Positions 50,532-58,238 are shown, counted from the first letter of the stretch. The stretch: 64,000 nucleotides of DNA from Mycobacterium saskatchewanense (GCF_010729105.1 NZ_AP022573.1:3410001-3474000), one strand, 5' to 3'. Numbers and translations are program-made. The notes: generated from the sequence alone by a model not told the origin.

Positions 50532-50537
50532 CGACCG

Positions 50538-51362
50538 CTAACCGCTGCTCTCGCCGGCGGGGTGCTTCTGCAACCACGCCTTGGTGCGACCGGGGTGGTG
50601 GGTGGCCAGCCACGCGACCCCGACGTCCCGGCAAAATGCGAGGTCCTCGTATTCGTCGACGTTCCAGCAATACACCGCCCTGCCCTGGGCGATCGCACGG
50701 TCGGCGAGTTGCGGATACTCCTTCAGCGCCGCCAGCGACGGCCCGATGGCAGTGGCGCCGACGGCGGTTGCGGCGCCGCTGATCAGGTAGCGGGCCGTCT
50801 TGCCGAGCAGCACGGTCGGCAGCATCGGTGCGGCGCGCCGGATCCGCCACATCGCGGCGGCTGAAAACGACATCACCACCGCCCGGGACCGGTCAGCCGA
50901 GGCCGGCGCGGCGATGCCGTAGCGGTGCAGGAGCGCCAGCAGCTTGCTCTCCACCAGGGAGCCATACCGGACCGGGTGCTTGGTCTCGATGAACAGCTTG
51001 ACCGGCCGGTGCCAGTCGAGCACGAGCGAGACCAGAGCATCGAGCGTCAGCAAGCTGGTATCGCCGTGGGTGCCGTCCGGGCGCCAGCTGTCGTGCCAGG
51101 CGCCGTACTCCAGCTCCCGCAGCTCCTCGAGGGTCGACGTGCTGACCAAACCGGCGCCGGTCGACGTGCGGTCCAGCCGGCGGTCGTGCACGCACACCAG
51201 GTGACCGTCGCGGGTCAGCCGGACGTCGCATTCCACCCCGTCCGCGCCCTCTTTGAGCGCGAGATCGTAGGCGGCGAGCGTGTGTTCGGGCAGAGCCGCC
51301 GACGCGCCTCGATGGGCAACGACGAACGGATGCCCGGCGAGCACCTCGTCGGCCCACGTCAT
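50538..51362 (-). CDS. glpQ1: Glycerophosphodiester phosphodiesterase GlpQ1
   Basis: A 274-residue GDPD, identical in length to Rv3842c. It hydrolyses glycerophosphodiesters to glycerol-3-phosphate and an alcohol. The active-site block is FVVAHRGASAALPEHTLAAYDLALKEGADGVECDVRLTRDGHLVCVHDRRLDRTSTG, with the two catalytic His and the metal-binding Glu/Asp. No signal peptide is seen, so it acts in the cytosol. It is convergent with the LCP gene (6 bp between stops); in M. tuberculosis bfrB lies in that gap. It starts 5 bp after the stop of the zinc-ribbon membrane protein. Confidence 0.94.
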   Translation of the reverse strand: MTWADEVLAGHPFVVAHRGASAALPEHTLAAYDLALKEGADGVECDVRLTRDGHLVCVHDRRLDRTSTGAGLVSTSTLEELRELEYGAWHDSWRPDGTHGDTSLLTLDALVSLVLDWHRPVKLFIETKHPVRYGSLVESKLLALLHRYGIAAPASADRSRAVVMSFSAAAMWRIRRAAPMLPTVLLGKTARYLISGAATAVGATAIGPSLAALKEYPQLADRAIAQGRAVYCWNVDEYEDLAFCRDVGVAWLATHHPGRTKAWLQKHPAGESSG

Positions 51363-51367
51363 AATCC

Positions 51368-52444
51368 CTATGCTGCCGGTTCCTGCCCCTTCAACTCAAC
51401 CGGACGGGCGGCGTCTCGGCGCGTCGACTCCCCGTCGGGCCGAGCGGGACCGTCGGAGCCCACCATGACCCACCGGTGAGCCGGCCGTTCGACCGGTTTG
51501 CGCTCGAATCCCTCGAAGACGCGGGCCGCGGCGGCCACCGTGGTCGCCGCGAGCAGGTAAGCGAGCACCATCAGCACGGTGTTGTTCGCGATCCCCTGCG
51601 CATCCGTGGCGAAGCTGGTGACGATCGCGAAGATCGACACGACGTAGCTGAGGATCCAGGCGATCCACCACTGCAGGATCGGCCTGCGCAGCCGGGCGTA
51701 ATGCTCCTCGAGCGCAGCCAACTCGATGACGTAGACGGGGGCCCACAACAGATTGGCCAGCGGCACCAGGCAGCCCGCCCACAGAGCCCGCGCGGACCGC
51801 GGTTCCGGGATGCCGTAGTGCGAGAAGGCCGCGGCCCGCCGCGCGATCAACCACCGCACCAGCAGCACCCAGGACGTGGCCACCGCGGCGATCGAGGCCA
51901 GGCTGGCCACCACCCCGAGCCAGTCGGCGGCGATGGCCAGCAGCGAGTTGAGCAGGATGGTCCGGTTGATCACCAGCAGCACGTAACGCACCACGTAGAC
52001 CAGGGCGGTGAGGCCGAGCACCAGCACCCCCGCGAACAAGCCGGCGCGCACGCCGGCCGCCGACGGGCCCCGGCGGGTGGGTTTCCCGGCCGTCGTGGGT
52101 GCCGGCTCGGTACGGTCGGAAAGCCCCCAACGCGGCATCACCGCATACCGTGGCGTGGGCCCCCGGGCCCGCTGTCCCCGGCGGGTGCGCGGCGCGGCGC
52201 CCGGACGCACCGCTATCCAGCGATAGCCCGCCGGCAGCCGCGGCGTTGTGCGCTGCCAGGCGGACGGGCCGGGAGGCCGGGGAGGTGCCGCGGGCGGCGG
52301 CCCCCCGTACGTGCTCCATCGAGGATCGGCGGGCGGAGTGTCCGCGAGGGGCGCCATGAGCGCGCCCCGGCAGCGCGGACACCACTCGCGGCGCCGCTCG
52401 CGCACGTTCCACCGAGTGCCGCACTGGGAGCACACCTGGATCAC
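51368..52444 (-). CDS. Zinc-ribbon DUF4328 membrane protein (Rv3843c-like)
   Basis: A 358-residue protein. The N-terminus is a zinc ribbon, VCSQCGTRWNVRERRREWCPRCRG (two CxxC pairs), then a Pro/Arg-rich linker to about 130. Five or six membrane helices follow (GLFAGVLVLGLTALVYVVRYVLLVI, LASIAAVATSWVLLVRWLIA, GCLVPLANLLWAPVYVIELAA, WIAWILSYVVSIFAIVTSFA, NTVLMVLAYLLAATTVAAAARVF), the DUF4328 layout. The function is unknown. It is upstream of glpQ1 with only 5 bp between, so they are probably co-transcribed. Confidence 0.85.
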   Translation of the reverse strand: MIQVCSQCGTRWNVRERRREWCPRCRGALMAPLADTPPADPRWSTYGGPPPAAPPRPPGPSAWQRTTPRLPAGYRWIAVRPGAAPRTRRGQRARGPTPRYAVMPRWGLSDRTEPAPTTAGKPTRRGPSAAGVRAGLFAGVLVLGLTALVYVVRYVLLVINRTILLNSLLAIAADWLGVVASLASIAAVATSWVLLVRWLIARRAAAFSHYGIPEPRSARALWAGCLVPLANLLWAPVYVIELAALEEHYARLRRPILQWWIAWILSYVVSIFAIVTSFATDAQGIANNTVLMVLAYLLAATTVAAAARVFEGFERKPVERPAHRWVMVGSDGPARPDGESTRRDAARPVELKGQEPAA

Positions 52445-52943
52445 CGGACCAGACTAGCCCGGCGGCAAATGCACTCCCCGGCAACGCGGCGGTCACTCGA
52501 CTCGCTCCGAACCCGGGGCGGCCGGGGCGGCTCGGCGATGCGTCGGCAATCACCCGAACACCGACGACTATCCACAGTTTCCACAGGTTTATCCACAACA
52601 CGCGGCGGGGTATGCGGGCCCTCAATACAGCCTCTACCGGCCAACAGGGGCCACCGTTGTGGATAACACGCCCCTTGGTACCGGCGTGCCATAAACAAGC
52701 GATATCGATGCGCGAGCGAAATGGATTGCCTGTCTAACCATCCGTGGATATGGACGCCCATGGGCAAGGCCGGCCCCGCCCCCGGCCGCCGGCCGCCCCA
52801 GGCACCGCCGCGAAACCGCAGTTCGCGGCCCTATTGCGCGCCACATTTTTCAAGCCGACCACAACGCGTTATGATCGCGATCCGACCCGTTGTTGTGACT
52901 CACCTCACTAAGCCGAGGTGAACGAGCAGGTGAAAGGCGCTTG
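52445..52943. other. 499-bp intergenic region with a cluster of DnaA boxes
   Basis: No convincing gene is seen in most of this region. It holds two perfect DnaA boxes, TTATCCACA at 52589-52597 (+) and its complement TGTGGATAA at 52658-52666 (-). They form an 11-bp inverted repeat TTATCCACAAC/GTTGTGGATAA. A one-mismatch box, CTATCCACA, is at 52568-52576; weaker ones (TTTCCACAG at 52578-52586, CGTGGATAT at 52743-52751) are nearby. The local sequence is less GC-rich than its surroundings. Confidence 0.7.
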
Positions 52944-53099
52944 ATGGCCACGCATTCGTTCGGTCCCGGTTCGCCGGCCCAGTCGAAGTCGTATTCCGGC
53001 TCGCCTGCGTGGAATCACAGTTACAGCATCGCCGCCGTGCGCGCCGGTCTGATCGCGCTGGCCCTGCTCGCGGTGTTGGCCATCATCGTCTTGTCTTGA
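52944..53099 (+). CDS. Small membrane protein (51 residues)
   Basis: An ORF of 51 codons starting ATG 52944 (MATHSFGPGSPAQSKSYSGS) and ending in a hydrophobic helix (VRAGLIALALLAVLAIIVLS). The layout is a Ser/Gly-rich cytosolic part and one C-terminal membrane helix. A weak purine-rich site (GTGAAAGG) precedes the start. Third-position GC is high, as in coding DNA here. Its stop codon falls in the first copy of a 17-bp tandem repeat. I do not recognise it; it could be an unannotated gene or a chance ORF. Confidence 0.5.
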   Translation: MATHSFGPGSPAQSKSYSGSPAWNHSYSIAAVRAGLIALALLAVLAIIVLS

Positions 53100-53138
53100 A
53101 ACCCGTCTTGTCTTGAAACCCGTCTTGTCTTGAAACCC
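53088..53138 (+). repeat. 17-bp tandem repeat, three perfect copies
   Basis: GTCTTGTCTTGAAACCC occurs three times head to tail (53088-53104, 53105-53121, 53122-53138). The first copy contains the last codons and stop of the 51-codon ORF, the other two lie between it and sodA. It looks like a minisatellite of the mycobacterial VNTR type. Confidence 0.95.
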
Positions 53139-53276
53139 GGCCGAACGGGTATTCGGAGGACGGCGGACGTTCTTGCGGAGCGCGCAGTCATGGAGCAGGG
53201 TTGATTGTGGCTGGCCTCCGCGTGGCAGGCTTGGGCCGATGAGCGTTTTAGACCGATAACCGAAGAAAGGAATGCC

Positions 53277-53900
53277 GTGGCTGAATACACCCTGCCCGAC
53301 TTGGACTGGGACTACGGAGCGCTGGAACCGTACATCTCCGGCCAGATCAACGAGCTGCACCACAGCAAACACCACGCAACCTACGTCAAGGGCGCCAACT
53401 CCGCCGTCGCTGCGCTTGAAGAGGCGCGCAGCAAGGACGATCACAGCGCCATCCTGCTGAACGAGAAGAACCTCGCCTTCAACCTGGGCGGTCACGTCAA
53501 CCACACCGTCTGGTGGAAGATCTTGTCCCCCAACGGTGGTGACAAGCCGACCGGCGATCTGGCCGCCGCCATCGACGACGCGTTCGGCTCGTTCGACAAG
53601 TTCCGTGCGCAGTTCACCGCGGTTGCCAACGGGATTCAGGGCTCCGGCTGGGCTGTGCTCGCCTACGACAGCCTCGGCGACAGGTTGCTGACCTTCCAGG
53701 TGTACGACCACCAGGCCAACTTCCCGCTGGGGGCCGTTCCGCTGCTGCTGATCGACATGTGGGAGCACGCCTTCTACTTGCAGTACAAGAACGTCAAGGC
53801 CGACTACACCAAGGCCTTCTGGAACGTCGTGAATTGGGAGGACGTGCAGGCGCGATACGCCGCCGCGACGTCGAAGGCCTCGGGCCTGATCTCGACCTGA
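53277..53900 (+). CDS. sodA: Iron/manganese superoxide dismutase SodA
   Basis: A 207-residue superoxide dismutase, the length of Rv3846; it is abundant and found outside the cell without a signal peptide. Metal ligands are His28 ([10 protein letters not shown]), His76 (GGHVNH), Asp160 and His164 ([14 protein letters not shown]). Position 145 is His (QVYDHQ), the residue associated with the iron form in M. tuberculosis, whereas Gln here favours manganese. GTG 53277 gives the known [18 protein letters not shown] start and follows an AAGAAAGG site. A strong hairpin follows the gene. Confidence 0.97.
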   Translation: MAEYTLPDLDWDYGALEPYISGQINELHHSKHHATYVKGANSAVAALEEARSKDDHSAILLNEKNLAFNLGGHVNHTVWWKILSPNGGDKPTGDLAAAIDDAFGSFDKFRAQFTAVANGIQGSGWAVLAYDSLGDRLLTFQVYDHQANFPLGAVPLLLIDMWEHAFYLQYKNVKADYTKAFWNVVNWEDVQARYAAATSKASGLIST

Positions 53901-53915
53901 GCATCCCGGACAAGG

Positions 53916-53950
53916 CAAAGGGCGTCACGCGCTGCGCGTGGCGCCCTTTG
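53916..53950 (+). terminator. sodA terminator hairpin
   Basis: CAAAGGGCG and CACGC on the left pair with GCGTG and CGCCCTTTG on the right, with one internal mismatch and a short loop. The stem of 14 pairs starts 16 bp past the stop. No U-tract follows. Confidence 0.75.
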
Positions 53951-54063
53951 ACCGTTCGGCCAACCTCCGACGGCCGTGTCGGGTTGCACGGCGCATAAAC
54001 CGCAGGCATCCTTAACTATTCGAGCGTGTGGCTATTCGGTTGAGGCGTCGCGCGGAGGTCTAG

Positions 54064-54597
54064 ATGGAGACTGGCTCAGAACGGCCAATAGGGGTATCCC
54101 CCTTCCATTCTCGTGGTGCCCTGAAAGGGTTTGTGATCTCCGGCCGCTGGCCGGATTCGACCAAGGAATGGGCCCAGCTGTTGATGGTCGCGGTGCGGGT
54201 CGCGTCCCTGCCCGGATTGCTTTCCACCACAACGGTGTTCGGGGCCCGCGAGGAGCTGCCCGACGAACCCGAGCCGGGCACCGTCGGCCTGGTGCTGGCA
54301 GAAGGTACGGTGTTCGGCGAATCCGCCATCCAGCCAGGCTATTTCGCCGATCACCAGCCTCCGGCCCTGCTCATGTTGCACCCACCATCGGAGACCACGC
54401 CGTCGTTGCCGGAATGCAGCGGCGCGGCGTCGGGCTGCGTGCTGCTGCCCGGACTGCCCTACCTGGGTCTCGAGCACCGGGCCGCCTGGGTGGAGGCGGA
54501 GGCCGACGGCACCATCACCTCCATGGTGAGTCGCGTTGGCGTCGACCCCATCAGCCATCCCGACACGGCGATTCTGGCGATGCTGCTAGCGGCTTGA
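54064..54597 (+). CDS. Conserved hypothetical protein (Rv3847-like)
   Basis: A 177-residue protein, equal in length to Rv3847 and placed, as there, downstream of sodA. I do not recognise a domain. It is mildly acidic, with no membrane helix or signal. Hydrophobic stretches such as FVISGRWPDSTKEWAQLLMVAVRVASLPGLLSTTTVFGA suggest a globular alpha/beta fold. ATG 54064 is the first start in frame. A hairpin and then a manganese riboswitch follow it, so it is transcribed separately from the next locus. Confidence 0.82.
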   Translation: METGSERPIGVSPFHSRGALKGFVISGRWPDSTKEWAQLLMVAVRVASLPGLLSTTTVFGAREELPDEPEPGTVGLVLAEGTVFGESAIQPGYFADHQPPALLMLHPPSETTPSLPECSGAASGCVLLPGLPYLGLEHRAAWVEAEADGTITSMVSRVGVDPISHPDTAILAMLLAA

Positions 54598-54621
54598 ATC
54601 ACCGCGAGCGAATCCGCGAAT

Positions 54622-54658
54622 GCGGGCACCCGAACTTGACCACCGTCCCGGTGCCCGC
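54622..54658 (+). terminator. Hairpin after the Rv3847-like gene
   Basis: GCGGGCACC (54622-54630) pairs perfectly with GGTGCCCGC (54650-54658) over a 19-base loop, 24 bp past the stop. It lies just ahead of the riboswitch. Confidence 0.5.
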
Positions 54659-54685
54659 CGCACCGGCCCGATAGCCTGACACCAT

Positions 54686-54775
54686 CAGCGAAGGGGAGTA
54701 GCCCCCAACCGTCGGGCCGACATACTGGCGCGCGACGCGGCCGGCGAACCGGACCCCGGGCGGGCGAGACCCGCG
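54686..54775 (+). promoter_or_regulatory. yybP-ykoY type Mn2+ riboswitch (candidate)
   Basis: Three conserved blocks of the yybP-ykoY aptamer occur in the right order and spacing: GGGGAGTAG (54693-54701), ACATACT (54720-54726) and GCGAGACC (54764-54771). GC-rich arms between them can form the two coaxial stacks. It ends directly at the start of a UPF0016 gene, a family these Mn2+-sensing switches often control. Identified by eye; a covariance-model search would settle it. Confidence 0.75.
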
Positions 54776-55424
54776 ATGCTCGCACCCACACTCCTCAGCC
54801 TCGGCGTGGTGTTCCTCGCCGAACTCGGCAACCGGTCGCAGCTCATCACCATGGCGTACGCGCTGCGGTACCGGTGGTGCGTCATGCTCCTCGGAGTGGC
54901 GGTGGCCGCGTTCGGAGTGCACGGGGTATCTGACGATCGGGACACTTCCTGGGCGCCACGCTGGCCGCGCGGCCAATGGCATTCGCGTCCGCCGTCGCGT
55001 TCCTGATCTTCGCGGGATGGGCCTGGCGCGGGGGTGCGACGGCGGCCGAAGCCGTCTCGGCAGATGGCGAACCCCGTTTCGCACGTGCTCGCCGAAATGA
55101 GCGACAAGACGACGCTCGCGACGGTGAGGTTGGCAGCGACCACGACTGGGCCGGCGTGTGGATCGGCACCGCGGTGGGCATGGTGGTTGCCGATGCCCCG
55201 GCCATCGGCGTGGGGACGCTTCTGCACCGACGCCTTCCGGAACGCCTGCTACACGCCCTGGCCAACCCGTTGGACAACGCGTTGGGCCGGCGCTCGGTGG
55301 CGATCGCCGTGACCGCCGTGGTCGCAGTTGGGGCCGCGACCATCGCGACGACCGCCACAGCGCAAACTCGCCGGCGGCGCAGGGCGGACACGCCATCGCC
55401 GACCATACCTCCGGGCTCCACCTG
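54776..55424 (+). pseudogene. UPF0016/GDT1-family manganese transporter, frameshifted (Rv3848-like)
   Basis: Pieces of one membrane protein are spread over several frames. Frame A from ATG 54776 reads LGVVFLAELGNRSQLITMAYALRYRW and GVAVAAFGVHGVS, then is lost near 54930 (a loss of about two bases, then one extra A after ATCGGG). HFLGATLAARPMAFASAVAFLIFAGWAW follows in another frame. The second family motif LAEMSDKTTLATVRLAA (about 55088-55135) is in a third, and WAGVWIGTAVGMVVADAPAIGVGTLLHRRLPERLL returns to the second. At least three or four frame changes are needed. The first signature ELGDKSQ has become ELGNRSQ. UPF0016 proteins export Mn2+. In M. tuberculosis the gene is intact, about 302 codons. 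Confidence 0.82.
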
Positions 55425-55889
55425 AGGAGCCGACGACAACAGTCCGCCTCCCGCGCTTCGCCGACGAGCCGGCCCCAGAGGTATCCCTGTGAGTGATTCA
55501 CTGAACCTCAACCCCGTTTTGGGCGCGTGTTGCAGACCTTGCAGCAAAGGACGCCGTCAAAACGTGCGGAAAACTCCGACTTGCTCGCCGGTTGCGGAGC
55601 GACTGCCCAGCACCCTCCGTCGGGCCTTTCCGGCGGCTCCGGCGAGGGTGGCCCGCCACATCCGGCAGGTACGTTAATTCTGCGGATAACCTGTGAGTTT
55701 CGCCCATTCGGTGGACACTTCAGCGAATCGGATGGACGCTCGTCACGTGCGAAATAGGTCGGCGCCAGCTACGTCCGTACCGGAGCCGATCGCGTTTGCA
55801 CCTGGTAGCAACGACAAACCGTCGCTACCATGATCAGCTAATACACCTAGGTAATAGTTCACTTCTATAGCCCAGTGGAGGTCATATCG
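55425..55889. other. 465-bp intergenic region upstream of espR
   Basis: No convincing gene is seen; short ORFs here lack the third-position GC bias. Near espR there is an inverted repeat TGGTAGC/GCTACCA (55803-55809 and 55824-55830) and the 8-bp palindrome ACCTAGGT at about 55844. The last 90 bp are AT-richer and probably hold the espR promoter. EspR is known to bind its own upstream region in M. tuberculosis. Confidence 0.45.
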
Positions 55890-56288
55890 ATGAGCACGAC
55901 GTTTTCTGCCCGCCTGAACCGCCTCTTCGACACCGTGTATCCGCCGGGGCGCGGACCGCACACCTCCGCGGAGGTAATCGCGGCTCTCAAGGCGGAGGGC
56001 GTTACGATGTCGGCTCCTTACCTGTCCCAGCTACGTTCCGGCAACCGCACTAATCCGTCGGCGGCCACCATGTCCGCCTTGGCCAACTTCTTCCGGATCA
56101 AGCCGGCTTACTTCACCGACGACGAGTACTACGAGAAGCTCGACAAAGAACTGTCGTGGTGGGCCACCATGCGCAACGACGGGGTGCGCCGCATCGCGCT
56201 GGCCGCCGCCGAGTTGTCTCCCGAGGCCCGGGAGGAGCTCGCGGAACGCGTGGACGAGCTTCGCCGCGCGGAACACGCGGGCGTCTAG
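55890..56288 (+). CDS. espR: Nucleoid-associated regulator EspR
   Basis: A 132-residue DNA-binding protein, identical in length to Rv3849. It regulates espACD and ESX-1 function and many surface-lipid genes, binding as dimers of dimers. The N-terminal HTH is at residues 25-60: TSAEVIAALKAEGVTMSAPYLSQLRSGNRTNPSAATMSALANFF. The C-terminal dimerisation helices follow (RRIALAAAELSPEAREELAERVDELRRAE). ATG 55890 gives MSTTFSARLNRLFDTVYPPG; a start 15 bp upstream is less likely. A perfect 12-bp hairpin follows the stop. Confidence 0.97.
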   Translation: MSTTFSARLNRLFDTVYPPGRGPHTSAEVIAALKAEGVTMSAPYLSQLRSGNRTNPSAATMSALANFFRIKPAYFTDDEYYEKLDKELSWWATMRNDGVRRIALAAAELSPEAREELAERVDELRRAEHAGV

Positions 56289-56305
56289 CGCGACCGCGAC
56301 CGGTT

Positions 56306-56331
56306 GGGCAGCCCGCCCTGGCGGGCTGCCC
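56306..56331 (+). terminator. espR terminator
   Basis: GGGCAGCCCGCC pairs perfectly with GGCGGGCTGCCC around a two-base centre (so a four- to six-base loop in practice), 17 bp past the espR stop. No U-tract follows. Confidence 0.75.
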
Positions 56332-56422
56332 TCCGCCCCTCCCGATTAGGGTTGCTTGAATCGAGCGCACACGCGAGTTCGACCCACATTGAGCCAGCGA
56401 TATCACCGGGAGGCGGCCGGGA

Positions 56423-57079
56423 ATGGGCCTGTTCCGCAAGCGAAAGAGTCGCGCGACGCTGCGCGCCGAAGCCCGCGCGATCAAGGCCCGCGCCAAGCTG
56501 GAAGCCAGGCTGTCGGCCAAGAATGAGGCCCGGCGCATCAAGAGCGAGGTGCGGTCGGCGGAGAAGGCGCTCCGAGCGCAGATCAAGGCCCAGCGCGAAA
56601 GCGATCGCACGGCGCTGAAAGTGGCCGAGACCGAGCTCAAGACCGCGCGCGAGGGCAAGATTTTGTCGCCCACCCGCATCCGCCGGCTGCTGACGGTGTC
56701 CCGGCTGCTCGCGCCGATCCTGACTCCGGTGATCTACCGGGCGGCCATCGCCGCCCGCGCGATGGCCGACCAGCGGCGCGCGGACCAGCTCGGCGTCCCG
56801 CTGGCGCAGATCGGCCAGTTCTCCGGGCATGGGGCCCAGTTGTCGGCCCGGATCGCCGGCGCCGAGAAGTCGCTGCAGATGGTGCAGGACAAGAAGCCCA
56901 AGGACGCCGAGACCCGGCAGTTCGTGACCGCGATCACCGAGCGGCTCGCCGATCTCTCGGCTGCCGTCACCGCCGCGGAGAACATGCCCGCCGCGCGCCG
57001 GCGGGCGGCCCACGCCGCCATCTCATCGCAACTCGACGGCATCGAGGCGGACCTGATGGCCCGGCTCGGCCTGAGCTGA
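56423..57079 (+). CDS. Coiled-coil protein of unknown function (Rv3850-like)
   Basis: A 218-residue protein, equal to Rv3850 in length. Residues 1-75 are extremely rich in Arg/Lys/Ala/Glu (KRKSRATLRAEARAIKARAKLEARLSAKNEARRIKSEVRSAEK) and should be a long basic helix or coiled coil. A moderately hydrophobic stretch follows at 90-115 (LLTVSRLLAPILTPVIYRAAIAARAMA), perhaps membrane-associated, then more helix. No catalytic motif is seen. It is conserved beside espR and hns in mycobacteria, but no function is established. ATG 56423 is the only start. Confidence 0.87.
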   Translation: MGLFRKRKSRATLRAEARAIKARAKLEARLSAKNEARRIKSEVRSAEKALRAQIKAQRESDRTALKVAETELKTAREGKILSPTRIRRLLTVSRLLAPILTPVIYRAAIAARAMADQRRADQLGVPLAQIGQFSGHGAQLSARIAGAEKSLQMVQDKKPKDAETRQFVTAITERLADLSAAVTAAENMPAARRRAAHAAISSQLDGIEADLMARLGLS

Positions 57080-57090
57080 CCGCGGCGCCC

Positions 57091-57741
57091 GTGGGACGAA
57101 TCAGGCGCGCGCTGACCGCCGCGGCCATGGTGCTCGGGGTCGGCTTGGCCGTGGGAACACCGGCGGCCTGGGCGCATGTGCACGTCAGCAGCGACGTCGC
57201 CGCGCGCGGCGCCCGGGCCCTCGTCACCTTCCAGGTGCCCAACGAGTCGAACACCGGCGCCAGGACCACCGCGCTGACCGTCGCCCTTCCCAGCCTGACG
57301 TCGGCGAGCGCCGAGTACCTGCCCGGCTGGGCGGTCACGCTGGACCGGGACGCGGCTGCGGGCATCGTGCGGTCGGTGACCTGGACGGCCGTGCCCGACG
57401 GCGGCATCGGTACCGACCAGTTCGGCCTGTTCCGGATCTCGGTGCAGCTACCTGACGCCGACACGGTCAGCTTTCCCGCCACGCAGAGCTACTCCGACGG
57501 GACCGTCGTGAAATGGGATCAACCGCCCTTGTCGGGCGGCGCGGAGCCGGAGCACCCCGCGCCCGTGCTGACGCTCGCGGGGGGCCCGCCGGCGCCGCAC
57601 CAACACCAGCCGCCGGCAGGCACCGTTTCCGCGCCCGACGCGTCGAAGCCTGCGGACAACACCGCCCGCCTCCTGGGCGGTGCGGCCCTGGTCGTGGCGG
57701 CCGCCGCCGTCTTCCTGGTGCTGATCCGCCGGCGCTCGTGA
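57091..57741 (+). CDS. YcnI-family copper-binding protein (DUF1775)
   Basis: A 216-residue exported protein. The signal peptide ends in LAVGTPAAWA before HVHVSSDVAARGARALVTFQVPNES, so the mature form starts with His, the residue that binds Cu(II) in YcnI proteins together with a Trp (GWAVTL and KWDQPP both supply one). The DUF1775 beta-sandwich ends near 150; a Pro/Ala linker and a C-terminal membrane helix (LLGGAALVVAAAAVFLVLI) with RRRS follow. GTG 57091 precedes a basic signal start. Its stop overlaps the CopC start (GTGA). Confidence 0.9.
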   Translation: MGRIRRALTAAAMVLGVGLAVGTPAAWAHVHVSSDVAARGARALVTFQVPNESNTGARTTALTVALPSLTSASAEYLPGWAVTLDRDAAAGIVRSVTWTAVPDGGIGTDQFGLFRISVQLPDADTVSFPATQSYSDGTVVKWDQPPLSGGAEPEHPAPVLTLAGGPPAPHQHQPPAGTVSAPDASKPADNTARLLGGAALVVAAAAVFLVLIRRRS

Positions 57742-58238
57742 AACGCCTGGCGGTGGCGGCGTGGGTCGGCGCCCTGCTGGCAATCGCCACGCTGTGCGCC
57801 CCGCTCGCATCGGCGCACGCCGTCCGCGTCGCCGCTGACCCGGCGGACAACGCGGAGCTCGCCTCCGGCCCGTCCCGGGTGAGCGCAACCTTCAACGAGG
57901 GGCTGCAAACCACCTTCGCGGCCATGACGGTGGTCGGCCCGGACGGCAACGTGTGGTCCACCGGCGAGCCGGCAGTGCAAGGGGCGATCGTGAGTGTCGG
58001 CCTCCGGCCACTTGGGCCGGCCGGCACATACACGGTCAACTACCGGGTGACATCCGCGGACGGCCACGTGGTGTCCGGTTCCTGGTCGTTTCGCCTGACC
58101 GTGCCCGGCACCGGCGCGCCCGGACCCGCCGCCGTCGGGACCGACACGGGTGGCGCGCTCCCGGTCTGGCCATTTGTGGTGGTAGCGGTAACGCTCGTCG
58201 CCGCCGGTGCCTTCTGGGCGGCGCGCCGCAGACCCTGA
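57738..58238 (+). CDS. CopC-domain copper-binding protein, membrane anchored
   Basis: A 166-residue protein: signal peptide (AAWVGALLAIATLCAPLASA), CopC domain beginning with the Cu-binding His (HAVRVAADPADNAEL) and containing the DxH pair in TSADGHVVSGSWSF, then a membrane helix (LPVWPFVVVAVTLVAAGAFWA) and RRRP. CopC chelates Cu(II) in the exported space; in Bacillus YcnI and a CopC-CopD fusion are encoded together. Here CopC follows YcnI with a 4-bp overlap, and no CopD is adjacent. The M. tuberculosis counterpart at this locus (Rv3851) is a short membrane protein, perhaps a remnant. Confidence 0.88.
   Translation: MKRLAVAAWVGALLAIATLCAPLASAHAVRVAADPADNAELASGPSRVSATFNEGLQTTFAAMTVVGPDGNVWSTGEPAVQGAIVSVGLRPLGPAGTYTVNYRVTSADGHVVSGSWSFRLTVPGTGAPGPAAVGTDTGGALPVWPFVVVAVTLVAAGAFWAARRRP

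Noticed and set aside
52568..52666. The chromosomal replication origin
   Set aside because: DnaA boxes are few, and dnaA, dnaN and rpmH are absent from the surroundings.
55489..55677. Short ORFs between the UPF0016 pseudogene and espR
   Set aside because: No third-position GC bias, no ribosome site and no motif.
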